From Pseudomonas sp. RIT-PI-q (GTDB lineage: Bacteria > Pseudomonadota > Gammaproteobacteria > Pseudomonadales > Pseudomonadaceae), in contig NZ_LHPC01000021.1 in the NCBI RefSeq assembly GCF_001297125.1, forward strand, positions 1 through 64,000: DNA of 64,000 nucleotides. Direction: 5' to 3'. Each line of letters starts with the position of its first letter. Position 1 is the first letter of the stretch. Below are positions 26,367 through 33,933 of this stretch, one piece after another. Made by a program: the position numbers and the translations under genes. The notes beneath the pieces are model-generated. The model was not told the DNA's origin. It worked only from the letters and a program-made list of their open reading frames with translations, and searched no databases.

Positions 26367-27101
26367 TCAAAAATCACTTTTAATCTGCTCAGCAGTTAAC
26401 ACTCTAGCAGTAATCCTCTCTACCTCGCGAGATGAAAACCTTCGGAGGTCACGCAGACTATCTAAAAAGCTAGGGAGTTCGTCTTCACTAGCTATTATAA
26501 TGTACTTTATATCATCGGCATCAAAGTCTAGTCGGTAATCCTTTACACTTTCACTTGCTGTTATTAGAGTTTCTTCGGTAATGTCTTTTTCGGCATAATA
26601 CATCTCGCAGGAACTACCAATTTCAGGAACATACCTCCACTCTCGCTCGTCCGAAAATCGGTACATTCCGTAAGACTCACCCTTGCGCTCCAATATCTCT
26701 TCGTAGTTTTTTGTATATCTAGCAATGTCCGCAATCCTATTGAAGGCCGCAATAGCATCATCATCGTCAGCATCATCTTGCTCATAGTGCGTAATGGCAT
26801 GCTCATAACTATGTGCAAGATTAGACCGTCGTTGTACATAAAGAACCGGATTTAAGCCTTTTTTGACTGCCCACTCTCTGGTCAGCCCAATACCATAAGA
26901 GCCATAACGCGAAAGGTGATCTTTGATCTGAGATAGAGGGATATCACAGAAACTTACCATGGGGACATGAAGCGTCATACTTTTCATGCCCCACCATATG
27001 CGTTCCCTGCAGTATTTTATTCGAAAGTTATCCGAGAGTATTCCGTCGAGAGCCGCCCGACTATCAGTCAAATGAATTAATGAGCTAGAGCTGAGCGCCA
27101 T
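26367..27101 (-). CDS. AbiGi-family abortive-infection protein
   Basis: This 244-aa protein has the N-terminal block of the AbiGi/DUF2971-like group: LIHLTDSRAALDGILSDNFR, then KYCRERIWWG, VPMVSFCDIPLSQIKDHLSRYGSYGIGLTREWAVKKGLNPVLYV. An acidic insert (DDADDDDA) and SDEREWRYVP follow. AbiGi is the antitoxin-like half of the lactococcal AbiG phage-resistance pair; related proteins occur singly in defence islands. No AbiGii nucleotidyltransferase is next to it, so it is either an orphan or works alone. The upstream region is very A+T rich. Confidence 0.7.
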   Translation of the reverse strand: MALSSSSLIHLTDSRAALDGILSDNFRIKYCRERIWWGMKSMTLHVPMVSFCDIPLSQIKDHLSRYGSYGIGLTREWAVKKGLNPVLYVQRRSNLAHSYEHAITHYEQDDADDDDAIAAFNRIADIARYTKNYEEILERKGESYGMYRFSDEREWRYVPEIGSSCEMYYAEKDITEETLITASESVKDYRLDFDADDIKYIIIASEDELPSFLDSLRDLRRFSSREVERITARVLTAEQIKSDF

Positions 27102-27622
27102 AAAACAAGTTCCAATAAAAGAAATGAATATCTAAATTTTTTTTAAAAATATTAACGCTCTAGCCTCGCGACCGCTTGAGCGCATCATGTGCTCGATGCG
27201 CAAGGCTAACCTCGTAGAGAATCGCACACAATCCTACCTCTGCTCAAAATAAACTGACGCCCTTTGGTTGTTCGATGCACTCCGCGAGTGGCTGCGTAGG
27301 TGGATCCCTACCAATCACCAATGACAGCAACGGGTCGATAGAAGGCGTTCGTGAAAAGATGGTATCAGCCGTACTGTGCCCCGGGTCAATCTCCAGGTTG
27401 TGCCAGTCATGCCGTAGGGGGCCCTTCCTATAAGAAGGCTCGAGAAGTCTGGGCAGCAAGCAAAACAGAAGCCTATGAAAAGATCAAATACATCGAGGGC
27501 GGTAGCGTCATTAGCGGAATGTTAGGTGGTGCTGCGGCAGGTGTGGTCATGCGGCGGAGCCCCATAGTGCTGCTTTCCAGCACGACAGTGATGTTTAGGT
27601 AAATCAAGAATACTAAAATGAC
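27102..27622. other. 521-base stretch with only doubtful or decayed frames
   Basis: The plus-strand frame 27351-27602 (83 codons) contains SYKKAREVWAASKTEAYEKI and a Gly-rich GGSVISGMLGGAAAGVV stretch like a short membrane or phage-protein tail, but has no ribosome site. An overlapping minus-strand frame (27244-27459) is equally unconvincing. The start of the region holds an A/T run and the promoter side of the AbiGi gene. It may be the 3' remnant of a deleted gene. Confidence 0.35.
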
Positions 27623-27649
27623 AAAAAAGGGCCCATCTGGGCCCTTTTT
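27623..27649. terminator. Bidirectional terminator
   Basis: A-rich tract, GGGCCC-ATCT-GGGCCC, then a T tract. It closes the minus-strand operon ending in the MvaT-like gene region and shields it from the cargo genes to the left. Confidence 0.85.
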
Positions 27650-27663
27650 CAGGTGCAACGAAC

Positions 27664-28029
27664 TTACTTTTTCAACCAGCTTTCAACCTCATCGGAACCG
27701 TGCTTGGTTTTCCACTCCTTCAACGTCTTGTGATTACCGCCTTTGGTTTCGACCACTTCGCCAGTGTGAGGATTCTTGTATGTCTTAAGCTCGCGAGGTT
27801 TGCGTTTGCCTGTTGTTTGAACGGGCGCTTGGCTGCGTGCGCTGCTTTGTGGGTCTAATAGGTTGACGATGTGCTTGAGGCTGAAGCCGTACTGGGCGAG
27901 CAATTCACGGAGCTTGGTTTCAAACTCGATCTCTTTTTTCAGTGCTCCGTCGCCCTTCAATGCTTCGAGCGCCTGAAGCTGTTCGGCCAAGTGTTTTTCT
28001 AGCAGACGGTATTCGGCAAGTTTTGACAT
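27664..28029 (-). CDS. MvaT/MvaU-family H-NS-like DNA-binding protein
   Basis: This 121-aa nucleoid protein of the Pseudomonas H-NS analog family starts at an ATG with AGGAAG upstream. The N-terminal half is the oligomerisation coiled coil (EYRLLEKHLAEQLQALEALK, then LKKEIEFETKLRELLAQYG), and the C-terminal DNA-binding part carries the diagnostic KTYKNPHTGEVVETKGGNHK followed by TLKEWK. Chromosomal MvaT/MvaU silence A+T-rich foreign DNA. An island-borne copy could silence the island's own cargo or modify host silencing. It is the only gene here that would act directly on the A+T-rich block next to it. Confidence 0.9.
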   Translation of the reverse strand: MSKLAEYRLLEKHLAEQLQALEALKGDGALKKEIEFETKLRELLAQYGFSLKHIVNLLDPQSSARSQAPVQTTGKRKPRELKTYKNPHTGEVVETKGGNHKTLKEWKTKHGSDEVESWLKK

Positions 28030-28092
28030 TATTGCTTCCTGATTTATTTTTGAAGATATCTATCTGAATAGCATTACAGCATAGAGTTCAGG

Positions 28093-28281
28093 TTACTTTC
28101 GACCTTTTAGCTGGCTTTCGATGTGGCTCATTTCGCTCTTGATCAAGTTGACGGTTAGTGCCTGAACTTTAGAGGCTTTACCGGCTTTGATATCTACGAC
28201 CTTCATCAGCGCCGTCAAATAGCTTTTGCGCGCTTTCAGGGTGTCAGTCCAGCTAGCGCTGTTTTGTATGGTAGTAATCAT
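28093..28281 (-). CDS. Small basic helical protein, unknown function
   Basis: This 62-aa protein reads MITTIQNSASWTDTLKARKS..., with a central basic helix and the ending SHIESQLKGRK. It has no recognised domain. It lies between the MvaT-like gene and the coiled-coil gene, on the same strand, with a hairpin (GCCCGC/GCGGGC, about 28310-28326) just upstream. Its position in the island backbone favours a regulatory or accessory DNA role, but this is inference. Confidence 0.5.
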   Translation of the reverse strand: MITTIQNSASWTDTLKARKSYLTALMKVVDIKAGKASKVQALTVNLIKSEMSHIESQLKGRK

Positions 28282-28336
28282 GATTTATTTAATCCGAGGG
28301 TTTCTAAACAGCCCGCGTCGGCGGGCTATTTCGGGT

Positions 28337-29206
28337 TCAAGCTGTCAACAGTTCCTCTAATGTGATATTTCGGGCAGCAGCGGCAAGCTCCTCACGACGA
28401 ATATCCGAATGAAAAGGACCGAATCGAGGTACATCCAGCTTGGAGAAACCGTATCCCGAGCCCCCCTTTTGGTAGCTCACGGCAATTATCCGTGCGCCTA
28501 TAGCTATGAGTTGATCTGTAACCGCATTCCACTCTTCGTCTAACGTAAGCCCTACTGCGCTCAGGGCCGCATTTTTGGCGTCGTCTGCTCGCTGCTTGGC
28601 GTTTGAGATTTGCGTTTCAAGAGAGTCAAGTTCCGCCTGTAAAGCCACGAGGATGAGCTCCTGCCTTCTAACGTGCTCATCTGTGGATGCGAGTTGCTTG
28701 GCTGCCTTCTGAATTTCGCCGTTGGCTGCTTTTTCGCCTTCGCTGTCGCCACTCGCAAGACTTCTGGCATACAGACTTGCAGCGTCTCTTTCTGCTTGCT
28801 GCGCTTTTTCCAGGGATTGCTCCGCATCCGTCTGAATCGTCAGAAGGCGCTCATTCAAGTGCGACTGTGTCCGTTCCAACGCTTCAACCTCAGCAGCCGT
28901 TTCGGACATGGCTTGGATCGACTTCGTTTTGATCTCGTCAACCTGCTCCATGCGTTCCAAATACGCGATCTTTGTTTCAGTGCGTTCAAGCTCGTATGGG
29001 ATAGCTCGCAAGCGGCTGTTGGCAGATGATAGCCGCTCCATAGCTTCACACCCCTCAGGGCTTCCTATCATGTTGCCGTTCGGGCTGTAGTTGCTGGGGG
29101 CGTTGCGCCACTCGGCCTCCAGAACAGGAATACTTTTTTCGATGGTTTCGCGCTCAGCGACAAGAGAGGCTCGTTGGTTTTTCAATTCATTCATTTTCAT
29201 GTTCAT
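28337..29206 (-). CDS. Coiled-coil protein, unknown function
   Basis: This 289-aa protein is coiled coil for almost its whole first 210 residues (ELKNQRASLVAERETIEKSI, ELERTETKIAYLERMEQVDE, then Ala/Gln-rich heptads). A short folded C-terminal part carries ARIIAVSYQKGGSGYGFSKL and an acidic-helical end. An initial MNMKMNE gives three possible starts; AAGGA is best spaced for the second ATG (29200). It follows the primase gene in the same direction, 84 bases downstream. No SMC-type ATPase motif is present. Confidence 0.6.
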   Translation of the reverse strand: MNMKMNELKNQRASLVAERETIEKSIPVLEAEWRNAPSNYSPNGNMIGSPEGCEAMERLSSANSRLRAIPYELERTETKIAYLERMEQVDEIKTKSIQAMSETAAEVEALERTQSHLNERLLTIQTDAEQSLEKAQQAERDAASLYARSLASGDSEGEKAANGEIQKAAKQLASTDEHVRRQELILVALQAELDSLETQISNAKQRADDAKNAALSAVGLTLDEEWNAVTDQLIAIGARIIAVSYQKGGSGYGFSKLDVPRFGPFHSDIRREELAAAARNITLEELLTA

Positions 29207-29289
29207 GGTCCTTGATGAGTTTTGATTACATTGATTTGGCTGGCGAGGCCGGGAGTGAGCCGGCGTTACCTCGATCAGCTGAGATGCCC

Positions 29290-32196
29290 TCAGGCAGCCC
29301 GAGCCTCGCTGTCATCCGTTCCCGGAATTGCCTTCACGATGTAGCAGCGCTGTTGGCCTAAGCCGGGCAATCGCACCAAACTTGATGCCTTGCCGTCGCT
29401 GCTCGGCTCCAGCACACCGCGTTGCAAGAGTTCCTTGTTTACTGCGGTAAGGTTCATGCCCCGGAAGATCTCCGAGCGCCAAGCCTCGGTCAGCACGTAG
29501 TAGGTATTCGTGGTGTGCAGGGTGTCTCCCATGCCGTGCTCCAGCGTCTTGCGAAAGCCGAGGCGGTCGATCGTGCGCGGGCCGTGTTCGTCGATCTTGG
29601 CTGCAGTCGATTCCCAGCGGGTGAAGCGGCTTTCGCCGAAGCGCTCGATGAACTGTCGCAGCCTCGCTGATATCGCATCGCCCTCGAAATTACCGGCACC
29701 GCCACGTTCGTTTAGCCAAGCACTCAGGCACACGCGAGCGGCCGTGGTGGCGGTCCCGTCTGGCCAGCCGGTGATACCCATCGCGGTGGCCAGCTCGCCT
29801 GCGGCTGCCGCGAGACCGAAACGAGCGGCAGCACGGTGCGCCTGCCCACTCGCGGATGCAGGAAGCGATTTAGCGATAAAGCCTTCCAGCGTGCGGCGCA
29901 GGATCCCCGCCCAGCCATGGCGTTTGCCGGGTTCGCACAGCGCCGTCAGAAATGCAGTGAGCGGGGTGCCGTAGTATTTCGCTACGCGGGCTTTGAGCGC
30001 ATCGGAGAGCGCTGCCGCATCCTCGAAACCGTTGAGCGTGTCGAACATGCCAAGGCCTTTGCTTGCGTCGGCCGGAACGGCGAGCATGCGCACCTCCATG
30101 CCCGCTTTCAGCTCCTTGTTGGCTTCGGCCATGTGCTGGGCCAAGGTCTTCTCGCCAGTGGAGAGGAACAGCAGGCGCCACTCTTGTACCTGTCGGCCTG
30201 CTTGGCCTCGGTCATTGGCGCGAGCCTTCCCGGTGCCGTTGCCGAGCATGTAGACCGTTTCGCCAATGATGCGTGGATCGCACATGCCGATTTCATCCAG
30301 TACCAGGAGTCCATCAGAATGCGCGGCAGCGATGGACTCCAGCGCGTTGTCAGTCGAGCGCCATGAACGCACCAGACGAGGTCCGCCATAGATCGAGGTG
30401 GCAACTTGCAGGTGAGTGGTCTTGCCGCCGGAGCTGTCGCCGTACAGGTGGAAGCCGCCCGACTCATGGCCGAGCATGTGTAGCAGCGGACCCGCGAACG
30501 CCACTCCAACGACAAACGCTAGGCGATGATTGCCAACGCACAATGCGCCTATCTGCTGTTGCCATTGTTCGAGCGTGCCCGCTTCGTTGATCGGTGGAAG
30601 CTGTGCACCGGCATCATAGAAATGCAGATGTTCGCTGTGCGTGCCAACCTGCTGCTCGGGCAAGAGAAAGGCGTTGTCGTGCCAACCCAAGCGGGTTACC
30701 AGACGTGCCCGTTCCGCGCTGTCAAATCCGCCGAGGTAACTCTGCAAGTCATTGCGTGCGTTGCGTCCCGAGCGGCTACCGGCGAGGCGCAGGCCCATGT
30801 CTACCAGCGGCCCAAGTACGTCCTTGCCGAAGTCGCCAGTCATTGTGCGTGCCGGAATGTTCCAGCGTTTTTTGGTGCCGTCTGGATCGTCGAACTCGAC
30901 CAGGAGACCCCAGTTCTGGCCCTTGTCATCACGCGTCCGGGCGAGGATAGCCAGAGGCGAACATACCGGACGCGCCTCGCCGTCGTCACCGGCATAAAAC
31001 ACGCCTTCGGACGTCAGGCGAAAGCCACCCGGCATTAGGTCGTTTTTCGATTTTGTCGGGCGTTTGGGCGCTGCTTTAGGCTTCTGTTCGGGTTCTGGTT
31101 CAACGTGTGCAACAACTGTTTTCTCCTCGATCACAGCGAACAGTTCACCACTGCTTTCCAGCTCGACGAAGTGGGCGGCAGTCCAGCCTTTGGCGATTGC
31201 ATCGGCGGCATCGTCGCCTTCGTTCCACTGCCCACCTTTGGCAAAAGCGGCACGTTCGTTCTTTCGCACCGGCTTACGTTTGAACACGTCCAGTGCGATG
31301 GGGCGGACCGAGGCAGCGCCGATTTCGCGCAGCTTCTCGGCAACGATTTCCATGCAGCCTTTGCCGCTGTCGTCGTTGTCCGGCCACAACAACACGTCCC
31401 GACCTTTGAGAGTTGTCAGGTCGGCTTTGTGCCAAGAATTGGAACCGTTCGGCCAGCAGGAGGCCACGTGGTTGGGCAGCAGTTCGGCGGCGGCATCGGC
31501 AGCTTTCTCGCCTTCGCACAGAACCACCGGTGCGTCACTGCGTTGGGCCAGTTCATCAAGGCGAAGCAAGGGGCGCGGATCTGGCAGACCCTGCCAGCGC
31601 CATTGTGTGGATTGGCCATCGGCGCGCTGACACCACGTCAGTGGCGCGAAGACCTTCTTCGGCTTGCCGTCTTCATCGGGGCCGAGGTCGAAGCGGTAGA
31701 GCGCCATGAGAGGCTGACCCTTTGCGTCGCGATAGACCCATACCTTGGACGGCACACCATGATTGCGATGTTTGGCTGGGCACTTGTTCATGGCCTCGGT
31801 CGGGATCGGCTGAATAGCGTTCCACGTCGTTGCTTTGGGCTTGATCGGTGCAGCTTTCGTCTGGGCAGCACCGGGCGCAACGTTCAATAAGTCGGCCAGC
31901 TTGTTGCAAGCCTCGACGTCAGTGCCGCCGTCCAAATAGCGCACCAGATCGATGAGATCGCCGCCTTTGTCTCCGGTGGCAAAGTCGGCCCAGGTGCCCT
32001 TGCTCGAATTGATCTTCAGCGAACCGGCACGCTTGTCGCTGCGGGTTGGATTCGGAGCGGTATATTCCTTGCCGCCGTCTACACGCTTGCCGTTGGGTAG
32101 CCAATGCGACAGGACACGATCAATGTCTTTCAGCGCAGCGGCTTTCACGTCGGCAAAGCTTGGGCGTCTCGCGGAGTTGTTCTGGCGTTGGCTCAT
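29290..32196 (-). CDS. Toprim primase / DUF927 helicase (satellite replication protein)
   Basis: This 968-aa protein has: an N-terminal domain (1-110) with GTWADFATGDKGGDLIDLVR; a Toprim domain (about 222-300) with VLCEGEKAADA and WPDNDDSGKG; then a DUF927 superfamily-3-like helicase (about 385-860) with Walker A GDSSGGKTT at 586-594 and LLVLDEIGMCD as Walker B. It is analogous in role to P4 alpha and probably starts replication at the island's iteron regions. Its start overlaps the upstream DUF3077 gene (ATGA), placing it last in a chain of overlapping genes under C4 RNA control. Confidence 0.85.
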   Translation of the reverse strand: MSQRQNNSARRPSFADVKAAALKDIDRVLSHWLPNGKRVDGGKEYTAPNPTRSDKRAGSLKINSSKGTWADFATGDKGGDLIDLVRYLDGGTDVEACNKLADLLNVAPGAAQTKAAPIKPKATTWNAIQPIPTEAMNKCPAKHRNHGVPSKVWVYRDAKGQPLMALYRFDLGPDEDGKPKKVFAPLTWCQRADGQSTQWRWQGLPDPRPLLRLDELAQRSDAPVVLCEGEKAADAAAELLPNHVASCWPNGSNSWHKADLTTLKGRDVLLWPDNDDSGKGCMEIVAEKLREIGAASVRPIALDVFKRKPVRKNERAAFAKGGQWNEGDDAADAIAKGWTAAHFVELESSGELFAVIEEKTVVAHVEPEPEQKPKAAPKRPTKSKNDLMPGGFRLTSEGVFYAGDDGEARPVCSPLAILARTRDDKGQNWGLLVEFDDPDGTKKRWNIPARTMTGDFGKDVLGPLVDMGLRLAGSRSGRNARNDLQSYLGGFDSAERARLVTRLGWHDNAFLLPEQQVGTHSEHLHFYDAGAQLPPINEAGTLEQWQQQIGALCVGNHRLAFVVGVAFAGPLLHMLGHESGGFHLYGDSSGGKTTHLQVATSIYGGPRLVRSWRSTDNALESIAAAHSDGLLVLDEIGMCDPRIIGETVYMLGNGTGKARANDRGQAGRQVQEWRLLFLSTGEKTLAQHMAEANKELKAGMEVRMLAVPADASKGLGMFDTLNGFEDAAALSDALKARVAKYYGTPLTAFLTALCEPGKRHGWAGILRRTLEGFIAKSLPASASGQAHRAAARFGLAAAAGELATAMGITGWPDGTATTAARVCLSAWLNERGGAGNFEGDAISARLRQFIERFGESRFTRWESTAAKIDEHGPRTIDRLGFRKTLEHGMGDTLHTTNTYYVLTEAWRSEIFRGMNLTAVNKELLQRGVLEPSSDGKASSLVRLPGLGQQRCYIVKAIPGTDDSEARAA

Positions 32197-32465
32197 GCGT
32201 CAGCCCTCGGCAGAAACAGCGCGTCGTTGATGTCATCGATCAGCGCTTTGGCCATCTCGCCAAGGTACAGAGCAGGCCAACTGAAACGCTCACCGCTGTC
32301 GCTCATAGCGGCGTCGAAGTTGAGTTGGTTAGCGTGATGCTGGAGTAGAGAAACCATCTCCAGTGCATCCTCGACCGGGACACCGGCATTGACCCGAAAT
32401 AACTTTAAATCGGTGGCGTTCACGCGAGTAAAAGTGGCGTGGCCGAGCGTGGTGGAAGCGGTCAT
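32193..32465 (-). CDS. DUF3077 family protein
   Basis: This 90-aa protein has the DUF3077 core LKLFRVNAGVPVEDALEMVS followed by LLQHHANQL and the helical tail KALIDDINDALFLP. Such proteins are common next to phage or island replication genes in Pseudomonas; no function is known. Both its start and its stop overlap neighbours by four bases, so expression is coupled to the 94-aa gene before it and to the primase-helicase after it. Confidence 0.75.
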   Translation of the reverse strand: MTASTTLGHATFTRVNATDLKLFRVNAGVPVEDALEMVSLLQHHANQLNFDAAMSDSGERFSWPALYLGEMAKALIDDINDALFLPRADA

Positions 32466-32746
32466 AGCGCACCGCCTTTCTGCATGGCAGGCGTCGACGT
32501 GTTATCGCCGTGCATGGCCAGTGTTTTGATCAGGCCGAGGGTGCCGCGTACATCCCAAAGGACGGCCGCGATAACGTGATTGGCGAGGCGCGAGGATTCA
32601 TTTTCGAAGTGATCCTCGAGCAATGTCAGCACTGAATCGGCACGGTCAATCGCGCAGGTAATAGCGTCGATGGGCACACCGGCTTCTGCGGTTGGATTCA
32701 CGCAAAGCAGGTCTTCAGGCAGAGAGAAACTCAGGGCATTATTCAT
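32462..32746 (-). CDS. Small island protein, DUF3077-like, possible C-terminal half of an Ash/Icd-like frame
   Basis: This 94-aa protein reads MNNALSFSLPEDLLCVNPT..., with a DUF3077-like helix pattern (VPIDAITCAIDRADSVLTLL). The same frame stays open upstream to 33244 through the C4 RNA. That extension (TGAPISIAGAFFVPAFLLY...) resembles database entries named Ash family or Icd-like protein, which overlap C4/CI RNAs in P1 and P4. I choose the ATG at 32746 because it overlaps the stop of the 52-aa gene (ATGA), giving a chain of coupled genes. Confidence 0.65.
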   Translation of the reverse strand: MNNALSFSLPEDLLCVNPTAEAGVPIDAITCAIDRADSVLTLLEDHFENESSRLANHVIAAVLWDVRGTLGLIKTLAMHGDNTSTPAMQKGGAL

Positions 32747-32901
32747 TGGGCACCGCCTGCGGTTTCGAGTGCGCGGGCTTTGGCCATGTGAGCGTTGTAA
32801 CGAGAGAGGCGTGTAGAGAGGCTGGAGTTGGCGTGTAAAGCGGCGAGAGCCATTGCACGGTGTGCAGTGGCGCGAATTTTGGACGGATTGAGGCCGTGCA
32901 T
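32743..32901 (-). CDS. 52-aa leader gene under C4 RNA control
   Basis: This is a short gene: ATG at 32899-32901, TGA overlapping the next ATG. It encodes a basic Ala/His-rich peptide beginning MHGLNPSKIRATAHRAM and ending RALETAGGAQ. It has a strong ribosome site, AAGAAGGAG, 8 bases before the ATG. That site is the very sequence complementary to a loop of the C4 antisense RNA, so its translation is the likely switch for the whole primase operon, as icd is in phage P1. The peptide may matter mainly because it is translated. Confidence 0.65.
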   Translation of the reverse strand: MHGLNPSKIRATAHRAMALAALHANSSLSTRLSRYNAHMAKARALETAGGAQ

Positions 32902-32909
32902 AGGTGGAG

Positions 32910-32949
32910 CTCCTTCTTAAGTAGGAACTGCCACGATTCGTCGCCAAAC
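32910..32949 (-). promoter_or_regulatory. C4 RNA target site 2 (covers the 52-aa gene's ribosome site)
   Basis: On the minus strand, UUUGGCGA and then, after an insert, UUAAGAAGGAG. These are complementary to the C4 RNA loops UUCGCCAA and UUCCUUCUUA. Pairing would hide the Shine-Dalgarno sequence. The position matches P4 seqC or the P1 second target. Confidence 0.75.
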
Positions 32950-32959
32950 GAATTGGGGT

Positions 32960-33034
32960 GGCAGCTGTGCGCAGGTTGGCGAACCGGGTAAGAAGGAACC
33001 CGGCAGACCCGAAGGTCTCCCACGCACAGCCGCC
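32960..33034 (-). ncRNA. C4/CI-type antisense RNA
   Basis: The 75-base minus-strand RNA folds from sequence alone. A closing stem joins GGCGGCUGUGCG and CGCACAGCUGCC. Inside are three hairpins: GACC-UUCG-GGUC, CCGGGU-UCCUUCUU-ACCCGG and GGUU-CGCC-AACC. The second and third loops expose exactly the two segments complementary to the upstream (33094-33120) and downstream (32910-32949) target sites. This is the architecture of the P1/P7 C4 and P4 CI immunity RNAs, processed from the leader of the operon they repress. Confidence 0.88.
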
Positions 33035-33055
33035 ATAAAGCAGGAATGCGGGCAC

Positions 33056-33093
33056 AAAAAAAGCGCCTGCAATCGAGATGGGGGCGCCTGTGC
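33056..33093 (-). terminator. Leader terminator between target site 1 and the C4 RNA
   Basis: On the minus strand, GGCGCC and a later GGCGC make a stem, followed by seven T. It is placed so that transcripts blocked at target site 1 would end before reaching the replication genes, as in P4 immunity. Confidence 0.6.
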
Positions 33094-33120
33094 GCCTTCT
33101 TAAACTCGGGTCGCCAAACC
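33094..33120 (-). promoter_or_regulatory. C4 RNA target site 1 (seqA-like)
   Basis: The minus-strand RNA contains UUUGGCGACCCGAGUUUAAG followed by AAGG. It complements the C4 RNA segment at 32976-32999 at both UUGGCGA and AAGAAGG. It is upstream of the C4 RNA in the same transcript, as seqA is in P4. The rest of this gene-free stretch, 33121-33277, should hold the operon promoter; a hairpin with a plus-strand T tract (33256-33277) abuts the next gene. Confidence 0.75.
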
Positions 33121-33277
33121 CGGTCGCTGATTTTGCAGCGACGGCCAGAGAGTAACGTCCGTTTTTCGAAAGTGCAACTGCGCTGGTGGCTTGCGGTTTA
33201 TTCTGGTGCGGCATAAATTGTTCGGGCATGTAGATTGACCTCAACGCCTCCGGATCGCCCCCGGGGGCGTTTTTTTT

Positions 33278-33583
33278 TCAGGCGTGAGCTTCCCAGCGCA
33301 GGGAGAGCAAGGGCAGGAAGTCGCCGTCGATCAAGGATCTGGCGTCTTCGTAGGCGTCGATCTGCTGGCCTTCATCGACGACCACAAATCCAAATTTTTC
33401 GCAGTGGAGGGCGAGAATGCACCAGGTGCCGTCGGCCCATTTGAGGATGCTGACCACACGCCCCTTTTTTTCTTCTCGGCTGCGAAAGCGTTCAAACCGC
33501 TGCATGGTTTGGGATGAAAAACCGATTCGGCGCAACAGCGAAAACGGATACATCACCGCTTTGCTCGCGATCTTGAATTTCAT
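33278..33583 (-). CDS. Island protein of unknown function
   Basis: This 101-aa soluble, basic protein has MQRFERFRSREEKKGRVVSI, WADGTWCILALHCEKFGFVV and an ending rich in Leu and acidic residues. It has no recognised domain. Its start overlaps the preceding regulator's stop (ATGA), so it belongs to the regulator operon running 34181 to 33278. It may be an accessory to the AlpA-like proteins; nothing more can be said. Confidence 0.6.
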   Translation of the reverse strand: MKFKIASKAVMYPFSLLRRIGFSSQTMQRFERFRSREEKKGRVVSILKWADGTWCILALHCEKFGFVVVDEGQQIDAYEDARSLIDGDFLPLLSLRWEAHA

Positions 33584-33933
33584 GCAGCCACCTCGTTACG
33601 GGTCGCGATGCGTGCTCGATTCCAATTCAAAACCTCGGCTAAAACCCACGCCACCGGCGCGCCTCGTGCGTTGCTATTGGTGAGTTTCACTGCCTGTGGG
33701 AATCCGCTTTCGGACTGGTTCATAAGCTTGTAAACGGTTGCGCGGCCGATGCCTGTGAGAGCCATGACTTGATTGATACGGATCAACGTGGCAGCGGGGT
33801 CGTACCGGGACAGATCCCAATCAGAAGCGTTGATTTGTGATTGCGGCGAGTTGGCGCTGTTACGTCGGTCAGTGATCGACGCGGCGGATGCAGAGAGCTC
33901 TATAGCTTTCTTGACTGGGTTGGAAGCGGTCAC
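33580..33933 (-). CDS. AlpA-type regulator
   Basis: This 117-aa protein starts at GTG overlapping the upstream gene's stop (GTGA). The C-terminal half is an AlpA/MerR-like helix-turn-helix: LIRINQVMALTGIGRATVYK, then a QAVKLTNSNARGAPVAWVLAE wing. AlpA proteins of ssrA/leuX-type islands activate the integrase and act as excision factors. The ATG at 33969 would lengthen it by 12 codons inside the neighbour and is less likely. Confidence 0.75.
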   Translation of the reverse strand: MTASNPVKKAIELSASAASITDRRNSANSPQSQINASDWDLSRYDPAATLIRINQVMALTGIGRATVYKLMNQSESGFPQAVKLTNSNARGAPVAWVLAEVLNWNRARIATRNEVAA

